From Limonium bicolor (lineage: Eukaryota > Streptophyta > Magnoliopsida > Caryophyllales > Plumbaginaceae): a DNA stretch of 64,000 nt. Numbering within the stretch: the stretch's first letter is position 1; every line of letters begins with the position of its first letter. Below are positions 23,011 to 34,093 of this stretch, one piece after another. Made by a program: the position numbers and the translations under genes. Below the pieces are notes generated by a model. The model was not told the origin of the DNA. It was given only the letters and a program-made list of their open reading frames with translations, and made no database searches. The DNA lies in assembly GCA_023374045.1 (NCBI GenBank), contig CM041777.1:86360300-86424299 (forward strand), read 5' to 3'.

Positions 23011-23311
23011 AATTATAGGAACAACTATGGCACCCTCGTCTACACGAGTATTATAGTATGGTTGCCAGACCCACTACCAAAATAAAATTTGAAAGTAATT
23101 AAAAACTGATGGCATACAGAATAACAATGTCACTAATTGCATTATTTAAATTTAAAAACCTGTTTGTTTGTAGGTGGGACTGGAATCGAATCAAGTATGT
23201 TACGAGTGTCCCATATAGACACCATCGAAACGTGTGGACTGTCCCACCTACACATGTTAAACAATATTGAGCATGTATAGAAATGTATAAGTAAAATTAG
23301 CTGACAATACG
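23010..23311 (-). pseudogene. 3' part of the PMD gene, left of the Tekay insertion
   Basis: On the minus strand, an acceptor-like pyrimidine-poor TTTAACATGTGTAG is followed by a frame with WDSPHVSMVSIWDTRNILDS (about 23250-23190). After a short AT-rich stretch comes WQPYYNTRVDEGAIVV (about 23074-23025). Both resemble the C-terminal PMD pattern in which a YRd...LD helix is followed by V-W-x-P-Y. This continues, across the Tekay insertion and its ATACG duplication, the PMD frame that stops at 32263. It is tail-to-tail with the transposase gene, which ends at about 23010. Confidence 0.6.
23307..23311. repeat. target-site duplication ATACG, left
   Basis: Matches 32263-32267 across the Tekay-like element. 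Confidence 0.88.
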
Positions 23312-25510
23312 TGTTATAACCCGCATAATTCATACCTTATGTTATATCAGTTGCAATATTGTTCTAAGTTGGATTATCTATTCTTTGCTATCAGTTGGAC
23401 TCCGACGGTATTGTTTTAATTGTCAAGGGCGAGGAGGTCATTCGGTTAATTAATTAAGGTAATTAATTATCTGATTTATAAGGAGAAGGGTTCCTTATTT
23501 TCCCTTACATTTTCTAATTATTCTTACATCACGATCAGTTTCCTCCATCGAGCCGATCGTGCGTTCAGAGCATCGACAGTTTCTCTGCCCTCTCTCCTCC
23601 TCTCAACTTCTTCCTCTGTGAGTTTGCAAGATCCGCTGTTGTGATCAGATTGTGTTATTGCTGCGTTTCTCTGATCGGTTCAGGTTTGTATTCAAGAATT
23701 CGGGACTGCGTTGCTGGTTTTCTTTTCTCTCTGTTTTCTGATTTTGAGCCGTTGTTCTTGATTAAATCAGAAGGCTTCGTCGCTGTTGAATTGTAATTGT
23801 GCGGGCTGTGGAACTGCTGCAGATTGTGGAGATCTTTCACTTTGAATCAGGTTGGTGTTGCAGATTTTGGGGTTTGGATAATCTAGAGTTCTTCTTTTCA
23901 GTTTCTGATTTTGTGTCAATTGGTTTGGTTAATCAGTGGCTGTTGATCTGTCCGGATTGTTGCTCTGCGTGGATTGTGCCTGCTGCCTCAGTTCGTTGTG
24001 GTTTCGGCTGATAATTGAGGTAGGTGGTTACTCGATTCAGTTTGGAAGTTCAGCCATGGGGTGTTGCAAGAGCGTTGTCTGATTTTTGTGTGTGATTCTA
24101 TTAGCGTTTTGTTGTGATTTTGGATGGCTAAACCCCCATGGTTTCCTGTTTTAATGTCTGATTTGGTGTGTGTGCTTCATTGGCATTTTGAGGCATTGAT
24201 TTGTGTTGTTTTTCTGCTCTGTTCGTCTTCTGGAAACTGCATTTTTCGCACTGTCCGAACTTCCGTCCGAGCTTTGAAGTTCGGACAGTGCGTTTCTGCC
24301 TTTCTGATTTGCGAGTTCGGGGTATGTCCGAACATCTGTCCGAACATGGATGTTCGGACACACCCTCAGGTTTTCCCTCTGGTTTAAGTTCGACCTGTGT
24401 CCGAACTTCGACGTCCGGACACAAGGTCGGACCTTCCGCGTGTTTTCCCGTAAAACCTGTCCGAACATCCGTCCGAACTTGGATGTTCGGACATGCTGAA
24501 CTCCTCTATGATTTCAACTCGACTTGTGTCCGAACATTGATGTCCGGACACAAGTTCGGACATTTGGCTTTCTCTGGTTTCTGAGTCTCGACTTGTGTCC
24601 GAACTTCAATGTCCGGACACAAGTTCGGACACCCCTCTGTTTTCAACATAACTTCTTCGGTTGAACTCCGATCTGAGTGCCGTTTGTGGCGTTGGTTTCC
24701 TTATGATCTGTGCTACTGATTTATGAGTGTTTTGGCATATTTAAATGCAACTTTGCTTCTGTTTAAGCAACCTTTCTGTTTTGGGACATTGCACTTTGTT
24801 TCTGAGCCGTGAATGGCTGGGTCGAGCTATTCCGTGGTATACCATGTAGACGTCGTTCTGAGTGTGGGTCATTCCCTTTCTGTTCTGTGGGGGTTGACGA
24901 ACCCTTTGGCTCTTTCGAGTCATTTCTGCGTTGCCGAGAGACCTGGTATGGTCTATGGGTCTTCGACCCTTCTGAGTGTGTGCATTGTGTTTTGTCCCCT
25001 TTCTGTTTAAGTGCTCTGACTGTTTCTGAAATGGGAACCCTTTGTGTTCCACTCTGCTTCTGTTTCTGAAAGCTTCTGACTATCTAAGAGTTGTGCATAA
25101 GATGTTTATCTTCCCTTCCTCTGATTTCAATTGTTTTGAGCGACCTTGCTGATGACGGTCGCTGCTTACTGGGCATAGTTGTGTGCTCATTCCCCTACTT
25201 CTAACATTTTTGCAGATTGATCAGCGAGGATCATCTTGAGTTCTGGAGCTGTAGTGTTTAGCTCATTTGACTGTTTAAACTTTTGTTATGACGTTGTAGC
25301 CTTCGGGCCTTCCTCTGCTTTGAGTTTCTGTTTCGGATATGTATTTTGAATCCGTTTACTTCCGCTGTATTTGGATACTTTGGTTTACAATGTTAAGTGA
25401 ACTCTGTTTTGGGCCTTTATTGTTTTTGATCGTTTAGAGCCTTGCGTTATTGGTAGTAATACGCGGCGTGTAATACCCTTAACTCTTAGGCCGGTTTTAG
25501 GGGTGTTACA
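23312..25510 (+). repeat. 5' LTR of the Tekay-like element
   Basis: 2199 bp. Nearly identical to 30079-32262, with only scattered substitutions and short indels visible (for example CATAATTCATACC versus CATAATTCCTACC). It has a dyad cluster at 24247-24640. A GATTTATAAGGAG stretch near 23473 is a weak TATA candidate. Short open stretches inside the LTR are not genes. Confidence 0.93.
24247..24640. repeat. GTCCGAAC/GTCCGGACA dyad repeat cluster in 5' LTR
   Basis: Five units of the general form TGTCCGAAC...TGTCCGGACACAAGTTCGGACA. Two units form perfect 10-bp stems: CTTGTGTCCG at 24523-24532 with CGGACACAAG at 24545-24554, and 24592-24601 with 24614-24623. Confidence 0.88.
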
Positions 25511-25515
25511 TTTAG

Positions 25516-25527
25516 TGGTATCAGAGC
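25516..25527 (+). promoter_or_regulatory. primer-binding site, initiator tRNA-Met type
   Basis: TGGTATCAGAGC, 5 bp after the LTR end, complementary to the 3' end of initiator tRNA-Met. Confidence 0.9.
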
Positions 25528-25641
25528 CAGGTTTGGCTTTCTTTGGTGTCTGTGGGCGTGTTTGCTTGTGTGAGAGTCAGTTGTGACAGTGGTTGACTGT
25601 ATGAGTTAGTTCTGACAAGTTTTGGATTTGTATATCTCAGA

Positions 25642-26640
25642 ATGGCTCCTCGTAGGACACCAGTGACCCCTCAGGGAGATGCTGCGGATGTAGTGCAGCA
25701 GTTTGTGACGCAGTTGATGCAGACGATGGCTGCACTGCTGGGGGAGCTGGTGGAGGAGCTGGTGGTGCTGGCCCAGCAGGAGCGGATGCTGTGGGAGGCC
25801 GAGTCCGAGCTCTCCAGGAGTTCATGAAGCTTAAGCCTCCATCCTTTGATGGCTGTGGTGACCCTCAGGAGGCGAGCCACTGGATTACAGAGGTCGAGGA
25901 CCTGCTGAGAGTGATGGGGTCGGAGGATGACCAGAAGGTGGACTTCGCTACGTTCCTCTTTAAGGGGGAGGCGAAGGAGTGGTGGCGCATGGTGATGGGT
26001 AGGCATCCCCAGCCTTGGACCTGGGATCAGTTCTGCTTGGAGTTCAACAAGCAGTTCTATCCGGATGTGTACAAAGACCAGAAGATCAATGAGTACAACC
26101 GGCTGCGCCAGGGGAGAGAGATGACTGTAGAGGAGTATGTGAGGAAGTTTGTGACGCTGTCGAAGTATGCTCCAGAGCCGGATGAGCACAGGAAGGCTCG
26201 TAAGTTTGAGAGCGGATTGAGGCCAGACATCAGGTCGGCGTGTGACACCTCTTCGTCACCGGACCTTCAGAGATGTGGCGGATGTCCGCCTTGCTGGTAG
26301 AGGCGGACATCAGGGGCAGACAGGCGGGTTAAGGGACCATAAAGGGAAGAGGCGTGCTGAGGAGCCTCAGAAGAAGGAGGCTGCTCCTCCTCAGAAGAAG
26401 CAGACCTATGGAGATCGCCGGGGAGCTTCTTCATCTTCGTCAGCTGGGACGAAGTGTGGGTCTTGTGGCCACTCCCATCCTGGTAGGGAGTGCTACAAGA
26501 AGACCGGTGCCTGCTTTAAGTGCGGGTCGATGGAGCACCGGATTGCTCAGTGCCCTCAGGCGTCCAGTAGAGGCTCAGGGGAGAGACCGGCTCAGATTCA
26601 GGGGCGAGGTCCGATCAGAAGAAGCCTCAGACTCAGGCCC
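25642..26640 (+). pseudogene. Tekay-like gag, frameshifted
   Basis: Starts MAPRRTPVTPQGDAADVVQQ at 25642, the first ATG after the primer site. The frame changes near 25790 and again near 26290. The middle (25791-26300) holds the gypsy capsid domain: LKPPSFDGCGDPQEASHWI, EAKEWWRMVMG, FNKQFYPD and LRQGREMTVEEYV. The third frame has two CCHC-like fingers in tandem, CGSCGHSHPGREC and CFKCGSMEHRIAQC (about 26455-26560). The upstream shift in the Gly/Glu-rich linker removes the normal connection, so a full Gag cannot be made. Confidence 0.85.
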
Positions 26641-26651
26641 GGGTTTATGCT

Positions 26652-28050
26652 ATGGCTGGAGAGCGTGATCGAGCTGGTGATCGCGTCATCTCAGGTATTC
26701 TCCAGATCCATTCTCGAGATGTGTTTTGTCTGTTTGATTCTGGAGCTACGCACTCCTTTATCTGCTGTGATTTGTTGGGTGACCTTGGACTGACTGCTGT
26801 GCCTAGTGAGGTAGACTTGTGTGTGAGTAGTCCATTAGGTGGGGTTGCCCCTTGTGTGCTGGATTCTGTGTGTAAGGCTTGTCCCATAGTAGTTAGGGAC
26901 AAGACTTTCTTTGCTGACCTCATCCCGATGCGGATGACCTGTTTTGATGTGATTCTGGGCATGGATTGGCTAGCAGAGCACCATGCCCATATAGATTGTG
27001 CAGCGAAGAGTAGTGTTCGACTTGCCAGACGGGTCTCGTTTTGCTTTCTCTGGGAATGCAGTTCCATGTGCGCCGGTGATTGTGTCAGCGATGCAGGCAG
27101 CCAGTTTCTTGAGGAAGGGTGCCAGGGCTTCTTATGTTATCTGCCAGAGGTGCGTGAGGGATCTAGCTTGGAGAGCATCCCGATTGTCAGAGAGTTTCCT
27201 GAGGTCTTCCAGGACGACGTGCCCGGACTTCCACCAGTGCGAGAGGTGGAGTTCACCATCGATTTAGCGCCAGAGACTCAGCCCATCTCTAGGGCCCCTT
27301 ACCGTATGAGTCCGGCGGAGTTGAAGGAGCTAAAGGTCCAGCTTCAGGAGCTGTTGGATAAGGGCTTCATACGCCCTAGTGTTTCGCCTTGGGGAGCGCC
27401 AGTGCTGTTTGTGAAGAAGAAGGATGGGACCTTCCGTTTGTGCATCGACTACAGGGAGCTGAACAAGGTGACCATCAAGAATCGCTATCCCCTTCCGCGC
27501 ATCGACGATTTGTTTGACCAGTTGGCGGGTGCCACAGTGTTCTCGAAGATAGATCTTCGTTCAGGCTACCATCAGTTGAGGATTAAGGCCGAGGATGTGC
27601 CTAAGTCCGCTTTTAGGACTCGTTATGGTCATTACGAGTTCCTAGTCATGCCGTTTGGTTGACTAATGACTCTCCATCAGTATTCATGGATATGATGAAC
27701 CGGGTTTTCAAACCCTATTTGGATCAGTTCGTAGTGGTCTTCATAGATGATCTTGGTGTACTCCAGGAGCGCAGAGGAGCATGAGGAGCATCTGAGGATT
27801 GTTTTGCAGACGTTGAAGGATCATGAGTGTATGCTAAGTTGAAGAAGTGCGACTTCTGGCTTGACGCGTAGTATTCTTGGGACATGTGGTCTCGAAGGAC
27901 GGTATCTCAGTGGATCCTGAGAAGATTAGAGCTGTGATGGAGTGGGCGAGGCCCACGAATGTTGCTGAGATTCGCAGTTTCCTTGGGTTAGCTGGGTACT
28001 ACAGGAAGTTCGTTGAGGGTTTTCTAAGATTGTATCCCCGCTGACCCGTC
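26652..28050 (+). pseudogene. Tekay-like protease and reverse transcriptase, frameshifted
   Basis: Open for 336 codons from 26652. The protease has [14 protein letters not shown] (catalytic DSG about 25 residues in) and [12 protein letters not shown]. The RT fingers follow: [34 protein letters not shown] and [16 protein letters not shown]. The frame ends in TGA right after VMPFG at 27662. The catalytic motif [10 protein letters not shown] (about 27735) lies in another frame and keeps both Asp residues. More shifts follow at the thumb (27780-28050). RT activity is lost. Confidence 0.87.
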
Positions 28051-28052
28051 TG

Positions 28053-28560
28053 TTGAGGAAGGAGATCAAGTATGAGTGGAGCGAGGCTTGCGAGCAGAGT
28101 TTCCAGGAGATTAAGAAGAGACTGACGACGGCACCGATTCTGACTTTGCCTTCTGGGACTGAGGGATTTGAGGTCTTCTGTGATGCGTCCCATAAGGGAC
28201 TGGGATGTGTTTTGATGCAGCAGGGTAAGGTAGTGGCTTATGGCTCCGACAGCTTAAGCCCTATGAGAAGAACTACCCTACCCACGATCTGGAGTGGCAG
28301 CTGTGTGTTCGCGCTGAAGATTTGGAGACATTATTTATATGGAGCGTCGTGTAAGGTTTACACTGACCACAAGAGCCTCAAGTATTTGTTCACTCAGAAG
28401 GAGCTGAACTTGAGACAGAGGAGGTGGTTGGAGCTACTTCATGACTACGATTTAGAGATCCTCTACCACCCGGGTAGAGCGAATGTTGTTGCAGATGCCT
28501 TGAGCCGGAGAGGTGCTTCGGGTGTAGCTTGTGCCTTGTCAGGAGTTCAGAGGTCCGCCT
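28053..28560 (+). pseudogene. Tekay-like RNase H domain
   Basis: The frame from 28053 reads EVFCDASHKGLGCVLMQQGK, then VFALKIWRHYLYG, VYTDHKSLKYLFTQKELNLR and NVVADALSRR. The RNase H acidic residues in CDAS and TDHKSL are kept. The region around 28250-28300 departs from the family consensus, which suggests a local pair of compensating shifts. The frame after LSRR continues about 60 codons without similarity and ends at 28694, because integrase is in the next frame. Confidence 0.85.
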
Positions 28561-28626
28561 TAGAGCTTCAGCGTATGGGAGTTTGGGTAGTCAGACCAGC
28601 CAGTGCCAGTGTGATCAGCGCTTCAG

Positions 28627-30039
28627 GTGCAGTCTTCGTTGGTCGACAGGATTCGGGTTGGTCAGGAGTCAGACTCAGCTTTATGTCGGATTAGAGAGGG
28701 GCTGTCTGCAGAGCAGAGTTCAGATTTCAGTGTCTCCAGCGATGGTTGTCTGCGTTTCAGAGACCGTGTATGTGTGCCAGACGATGCAGTGCTGCGCAGA
28801 GAGATCCTTCAGGAGGCCCATGGAGCGCCTTATTCAGTTCACCCAGGAGGGGTGAAGATGTATCGAGACCTCAGAGAGTCATTCTGGTGGTCTGGGATGA
28901 AGCGTGATATCTCAGAGTTTGTCTCGAAGTGCCAGACCTGTCAGCAGATTAAGGCTGAGCACCAGAGGCCAGCGGGTTTGCTTCAGCCCCTTCCCATTCC
29001 TGAGTGGAAGTGGGAGAGTGTGGGGATGGATTTCGTCATGGGTTTGCCCAGGACTCCTTCGGGTTGTGATGCTGTTTGGGTGATAGTTGATCGTCTGACG
29101 AAGTCTGCTCATTTTCTGCCGGTGAAGAAGACCTTCAGTCTGGAGCGCCTAGCTCGTTTATATCTGGATGAGATAGTGAGGCTTCACGGTGTGCCTACTA
29201 CTATTGTGTCTGATCGTGACCCTCGTTTTGTTTCGAGATTTTGGCGCAGTTTGCATAAGGCCTTGGGTACGAATTTAGCGTTCAGTTCAGCTTACCATCC
29301 TCAGTCGGATGGCCAGACGGAGAGGACTAATCAGGTTTTGGAGGACATGCTTCGTGCATGTGTCCTGGACTTTGGTGGTAGCTGGGAGCAGCATGTGACT
29401 CTGATTGAGTTCGCCTACAACAACAGCTTTCAGGCGAGCATTGGTATGGCTCCGTTTGAAGCGTTGTACGGTAGGAGGTGCAGGTCCCCCATCTGTTGGG
29501 ATGACCTGAAGGAGAGGGTCTTGGTTGGACCCGAGCTGGTACAGGGAGCGGTAGAGAAGATCAGGACGATTCGGGAGCGTTTGCTTGTTGCTCAGAGCAG
29601 CATGCCGCTTGAGTTTGAGGTGGGAGATCATGTCTATCTGCGAGTGTCGCCGGTCAGAGGTGTGGTCCGGTTTGGGAAGCGTGGAAGCTTAGCCCAAGGT
29701 TCGTTGGACCGTTTGAGATTCTGGAGAGGATTGGCCCTGTGGCTTACCGTTTGGCTTTGCCACCTGCTTTGTCTGCTGTCCACGGAGTTTTCCATGTCTA
29801 TGTTGAGGAAGTATCTGCATGATCCGTCTCACGTGATCGACTACAGCCAGCTTCAGCTGAGAGAGGATTGCAGTTTCGAGGCGGTGCCTACTCGCATTTT
29901 AGCCAGGGATCCGTCGCTTCGTAGTAAGACCCTGCCTATGGTGAAGGTCCAGTGGTCAGATCAGCTAGAGAGTGAAGCGACTTGGGAACTCGAAGATGAG
30001 CTGCGTGCCAAGTCCCTCTCTGTTCGAGCAGTAAGGTGA
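28627..30039 (+). CDS. Tekay-like integrase with C-terminal chromodomain, open 470 codons
   Basis: The zinc module [11 protein letters not shown]...CQTCQQ is followed by the rve core: [11 protein letters not shown] (Asp 1), [14 protein letters not shown] (Asp 2) and [13 protein letters not shown] (Glu). Next comes [13 protein letters not shown]. The chromodomain is at the end, about residues 420-465: [31 protein letters not shown]. About 35 residues from roughly 29690 to 29795 read out of frame: the GPY/F module is present in the +1 frame, and the frame is restored before [10 protein letters not shown]. The natural start is inside the polyprotein, so 28627 is only an open-frame edge. Confidence 0.85.
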   Translation: MQSSLVDRIRVGQESDSALCRIREGLSAEQSSDFSVSSDGCLRFRDRVCVPDDAVLRREILQEAHGAPYSVHPGGVKMYRDLRESFWWSGMKRDISEFVSKCQTCQQIKAEHQRPAGLLQPLPIPEWKWESVGMDFVMGLPRTPSGCDAVWVIVDRLTKSAHFLPVKKTFSLERLARLYLDEIVRLHGVPTTIVSDRDPRFVSRFWRSLHKALGTNLAFSSAYHPQSDGQTERTNQVLEDMLRACVLDFGGSWEQHVTLIEFAYNNSFQASIGMAPFEALYGRRCRSPICWDDLKERVLVGPELVQGAVEKIRTIRERLLVAQSSMPLEFEVGDHVYLRVSPVRGVVRFGKRGSLAQGSLDRLRFWRGLALWLTVWLCHLLCLLSTEFSMSMLRKYLHDPSHVIDYSQLQLREDCSFEAVPTRILARDPSLRSKTLPMVKVQWSDQLESEATWELEDELRAKSLSVRAVR

Positions 30040-30061
30040 GTTAATCTCGAGGACGAGATTC

Positions 30062-30078
30062 TTTTAAGGGGGAGGTGA
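30062..30078 (+). promoter_or_regulatory. polypurine tract of the Tekay-like element
   Basis: TTTTAAGGGGGAGGTGA directly before the 3' LTR start. Confidence 0.88.
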
Positions 30079-32262
30079 TGTTATAACCCGCATAATTCCT
30101 ACCTTATGTTATATCAGTTGCAATATTGTTCTAAGTTGGATTATCTATTCTTTGCTATCAGTTGGACTCCGACGGTATTGTTTTAATTGTCAAGGGCGAG
30201 GAGGTCATTCGGTTAATTAATTAAGGTAATTAATTATCTGATTTATAAGGAGAAGGGTTCCTTATTTTCCCTTACATTTTCTAATTATTCTTACATCACG
30301 ATCAGTTTCCTCCATCGAGCCGATCGTGCGTTCAGAGCATCGACAGTTTCTCTGCCCTCTCCCTCCTCTCAACTTCTTCCTCTGTGAGTTTGCAAGATCC
30401 GCTGTTGTGATCAGATTGTGTTATTGCTGCGTTTCTCTGATCGGTTCAGGTTTGTATTCAAGAATTCGGGACTGCGTTGTGGTTTTCTTTTCTCTCTGTT
30501 TTCTGATTTTGAGCCGTTGTTCTTGATTAAATCAGAAGGCTTCGTCGCTGTTGAATTGTAATTGTGCGGGCTGTGGAACTGCTGCAGATTGTGGAGATCT
30601 TTCACTTTGAATCAGGTTGGTGTTGCAGATTTTGGGGTTTGGATAATCTAGGGTTCTTCTTTTCAGTTTCTGATTTTGTGTCAATTGATTTGGATAATCA
30701 GTGGCTGTTGGTCTGTCCGGATTGTTGCTCTGCGTGGATTGTGCCTGCTGCCTCAGTTCGTTGTGTTTCGCTAATTGAGGTAGGTGGTTACTCGATTCAG
30801 TTTGGAAGTTCAGCCATGGGGTGTTGCAAGAGCGTTGTCTGGTTTTTGTGTGTGATTCTATTAGCGTTTTGTTGTGATTTTGGATGGCTAAACCCCCATG
30901 GTTTCCTGTTTTAATGTCTGATTTGGTGTGTGTGCTTCATTGGCATTTTGAGGCATTGATTTGTGTTGTTTTTTGCTCTGTTCGTCTTCTGGAAACTGCA
31001 TTTTTCGCACTGTCCGAACTTCCGTCCGAGCTTTGAAGTTCGGACAGTGCGTTTCTGCCTTTCTGATTTGCGAGTTCGGGGTATGTCCGAACATCTGTCC
31101 GAACATGGATGTTCGGACACACCCTCAGGTTTTCCCTCTGGTTTAAGTTCGACCTGTGTCCGAACTTCGACGTCCGGACACAAGGTCGGACCTTCCGCGT
31201 GTTTTCCCGTAAAACCTGTCCGAACATCCGTCCGAACTTGGATGTTCGGACATGCTGAACTCCTCTATCTGATTTCAACTCGACTTGTGTCCGAACATTG
31301 ATGTCCGGACACAAGTTCGGACATTTGGCTTTCTCTGGTTTCTGAGTCTCGACTTGTGTCCGAACTTCAATGTCCGGACACAAGTTCGGACACCCCTCTG
31401 TTTTCAACATAACTTCTTCGTTTGAACTCCGATGTGCCGTTGTGGCGTTGGTTTCCTTATGATCTGTGCTACTGATTTATGAGTGTTTTGGCATATTTAA
31501 ATGCAACTTTGCTTCTGTTTAAGCAACCTTTCTGTTTTGGGACATTGCACTTTGTTTCTGAGCCGTGAATGGCTGGGTCGAGCTATTCCGTGGTATACCA
31601 TGTAGACGTCGTTCTGAGTGTGGGTCATTCCCTTTCTGTTCTGTGGGGTTGACGAACCCTTTGGCTCTTTCGAGTCATTTCTGCGTTGCCGAGAGACCTG
31701 GTATGGTCTATGGGTCTTCGACCCTTCTGAGTGTGTGCATTGTGTTTTGTCCCCTTTCTGTTTTGCTCTGACTGTTTCTGAAATGGGAACCCTTTGTGTT
31801 CCACTCTGCTTCTGTTTCTGAAAGCTTCTGACTATCTGAGAATTGTGCATAAGATGTTTATCTTCTCTTCTTCTGATTTCAATTGTTTTGAGCGACCTTG
31901 CTGATGACGGTCGCTGCTTACTGGGCATAGTTGTGTGCTCATTCCCCTACTTCTAACATTTTTGCAGATTGATCAGCGAGGATCATCTTGAGTTCTGGAG
32001 CTGTAGTGTTTAGCTCATTTGACTGTTTAAACTTTTGTTATGACGTTGTAGCCTTCGGGCCTTCCTCTGCTTTGAGTTTCTGTTTCGGATATGTATTTTG
32101 AATCCGTTTACTTCCGCTGTATTTGGATACTTTGGTTTACAATGTTAAGTGAACTCTGTTTTGGGCCTTTATTGTTTTTGATCGTTTAGAGCCTTGCGTT
32201 ATTGGTAGTAATACGCGGCGTGTAATACCCTTAACTCTTAGGCCGGTTTTAGGGGTGTTACA
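30079..32262 (+). repeat. 3' LTR of the Tekay-like element
   Basis: 2184 bp; same ends and internal landmarks as the 5' LTR. No coding role. Confidence 0.93.
31012..31395. repeat. GTCCGAAC/GTCCGGACA dyad repeat cluster in 3' LTR
   Basis: Copy of the cluster at 24247-24640 with the same five units and the two perfect 10-bp stems. Confidence 0.88.
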
Positions 32263-32267
32263 ATACG
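32263..32267. repeat. target-site duplication ATACG, right
   Basis: Identical to 23307-23311. Confidence 0.88.
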
Positions 32268-33206
32268 CCTTACCTATGCCCATGTATCTGTGCATTAGAA
32301 AGGCCCCTTATGGGAACTGGAAAGAATGTGGAATTCGAGAATATGCCCACAGTGTTGTTAACTTCATCGCCGCAACGACGTAAGGAGTGTCGAACTGGAT
32401 AGGATTGCACAAACCACGATACGTGTGTGCCAACACTGCAGAACCCTAGCTTAATTGGCCTACTTCTTCAAAGTCTCTCAACAACTCCAAGTATCCACAG
32501 TCCATCATATGACTGTCTTGAGTCGGTATCAACACTCCATCAATGAGCCTCATGGGGAATGCCCGAGTATACTGTTGGTGCACCACAGCTGGCTGTCTAG
32601 AGAACCAGTTATAAAACCCGTCAGGCACTTCAAAATTCTTGTGCAACCATGACAAGGAGATCTTGTGACCCCTAATTGCGCTATCCTCTGGTTTTTTCTC
32701 AGCAGTTCCAAACATAGGTCTGCCACAGGTAGGTTCATAGGTGCAATCACCGCATCCTCATCAACTTTCAGACCGAGTAGACAATGAACATCCACCAAAG
32801 TAATCGTTGCCTCACCAAATGGTAACATAAAGGTGTGAGTTTCAGGCCTCCATCTCTCAACTAAAGCACTAACTATGGAGTTATATGCTTGAACTTGAAG
32901 AAAGGGTGATCTAAGAAAACCATCTCGAATGTAATTATGAATAGTCAAATGTGGAGGAGGATCTACAACAACATTCCTAGAATGCAGTCTCCTTTCGGTA
33001 TATTATTTATTTCTCATGATCTAAATTACACGACTATAAAATAAAATGATGTTCAAAACTTGAATACAAAAGCATAAAACAAAATATCACAAAGTTTCAT
33101 ATGCACTTTACTTATCGGGTTATCCAAAAAAGTGCTACTGAAATATGGGTAGTTTGGTATGTGAAAAGACTTGCGTCTTCTGGTCCCACACCAGGAATTC
33201 TCTATG

Positions 33207-33211
33207 GAATG
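33207..33211. repeat. target-site duplication GAATG, left
   Basis: Matches 45990-45994 across Athila A. Confidence 0.88.
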
Positions 33212-33606
33212 TGATAAGTGGTGAAATAGTGCTCTCTCAAGGTCTTTACTCACCGTCATTTTACTTGGCGCATGACTTATTTCACTACTTTATGGAGTAT
33301 TTTTGTGTTTATTAGTGATCTTATACTTTTGGCATTTTCAAATAGGTAAATACTCATTTGAGTACATTTTGAGAGCTTAATCTGAGAATGCATCAATGTT
33401 CGAGCACCTCGGGAAGGATGCCAAGCCAACGGGAAGCATCGGGAGAATTCCGGCACAGAAGAAGGACATTCTGGGGCCGACCGACCTTGGGACCGACCTT
33501 ACAAGGTCGGTCCGACTCTGTCCAAGCCGTCCCAAACACATTGGAATCGGCCAACCTTGCGACCGGACTTGCAAGGTCGGTCGAGCTTTAAAACCTGTCA
33601 CGTGCT

Positions 33607-34093
33607 TGAAGTGGAGTTCCACCACACGGAGTAATCGAATGGCTGAGCGAAGAGTGCATGCTGCCTGCGGAGACAACAGACGGAACTCTCTCCGACCAAA
33701 CCCCCTTCCGACCCCAACGAACGGGCTCTTGCGACAAGAAAGCTATACCACAGACAGACTGCGGAAGAGTCATTCGCCTCCGACGCAAAGCAAAGATCCT
33801 CTCCGAAGAACTAAGAGTCATTCGCCTCCGAAGCAAAGCAAAACCCCCTCCGAGGGGTTGGGAGTAATTATTCGCAAAGAAGGGTGAAGTTACATAAAAA
33901 GCCTTGTATGACTGAGAATATTCTAGAATGATGTAGGCCCACAGAAACGGTTATACACTGTAGAAGAGCCTATAAATAGGAACCATAAGTTATGTAGCAG
34001 GGTACGCTTTTATCAATACAATACTTGGAGCTCTCTTTGCAATCTGAGTCTGAGTCTGAGTCTGAGTCTGAGTACGAGAAGGATACGATCTCA
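33607..34093. mobile_element. 487-bp solo LTR inserted in the Athila A 5' LTR
   Basis: Starts TGAAGTGGAG and ends GATCTCA (TG...CA), flanked by GTGCT. It has a TATA box CCTATAAATAGG at 33969-33980 and a (TCTGAG)n run at about 34043-34071. No coding region or second LTR is present, so it is a solo LTR from recombination or a very small retroelement. It does not resemble the other LTRs in the window. The TATA suggests transcription on the plus strand. Confidence 0.82.
33969..33980 (+). promoter_or_regulatory. TATA box in the solo LTR
   Basis: CCTATAAATAGG, a strong plant TATA match, 113 bp before the solo LTR's end. Confidence 0.6.

Larger units (their letters stand above)
23312..32262 (+). 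mobile_element. Tekay-like chromovirus (Ty3/gypsy) retrotransposon, complete ends
   Basis: 8951 bp with LTRs 23312-25510 and 30079-32262, both TGTTATAACC to GGGTGTTACA, flanked by ATACG. The primer site is of initiator tRNA-Met type and the polypurine tract is intact. Coding order is gag, protease, RT, RNase H, integrase, chromodomain, which defines a chromovirus; long LTRs over 2 kb and the gag type suggest Tekay. Gag and RT are frameshifted. It inserted in the 3' part of the PMD gene. Confidence 0.93.
32263..33211 (-). pseudogene. PMD (plant mobile domain) gene, central part, between Tekay and Athila A
   Basis: Read on the minus strand from 33211 downwards. A 5' exon carries GVGPEDASLFTYQTTHIS, the usual start of PMD proteins. 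After a probable intron (about 33115-33005) comes DPPPHLTIHNYIRDGFL, then ALVERWRPETHTFMLPFGEA and TITLVDVHCLLGLKVDEDAV, the signature of the PMD (aminotransferase-like) domain. After a frameshift near 32650 the next part has SWLHKNF and RAFPMRLIDG. An in-frame TAG replaces the Trp of the expected WGSAVLA motif (AGC-TAG-GGT, about 32449), and a TAA follows SFQFP. PMD genes occur both in host genomes and in MULEs; here the MULE ends enclose it. Confidence 0.82.

Noticed and set aside
24151..24584. Several open frames on both strands rich in CVRTS, GHKFGH and similar repeats (also at 30911-31410 and 9240-9658)
   Set aside because: They translate the palindromic LTR repeats; open frames on both strands are a by-product of GC-rich repeats lacking stop codons.
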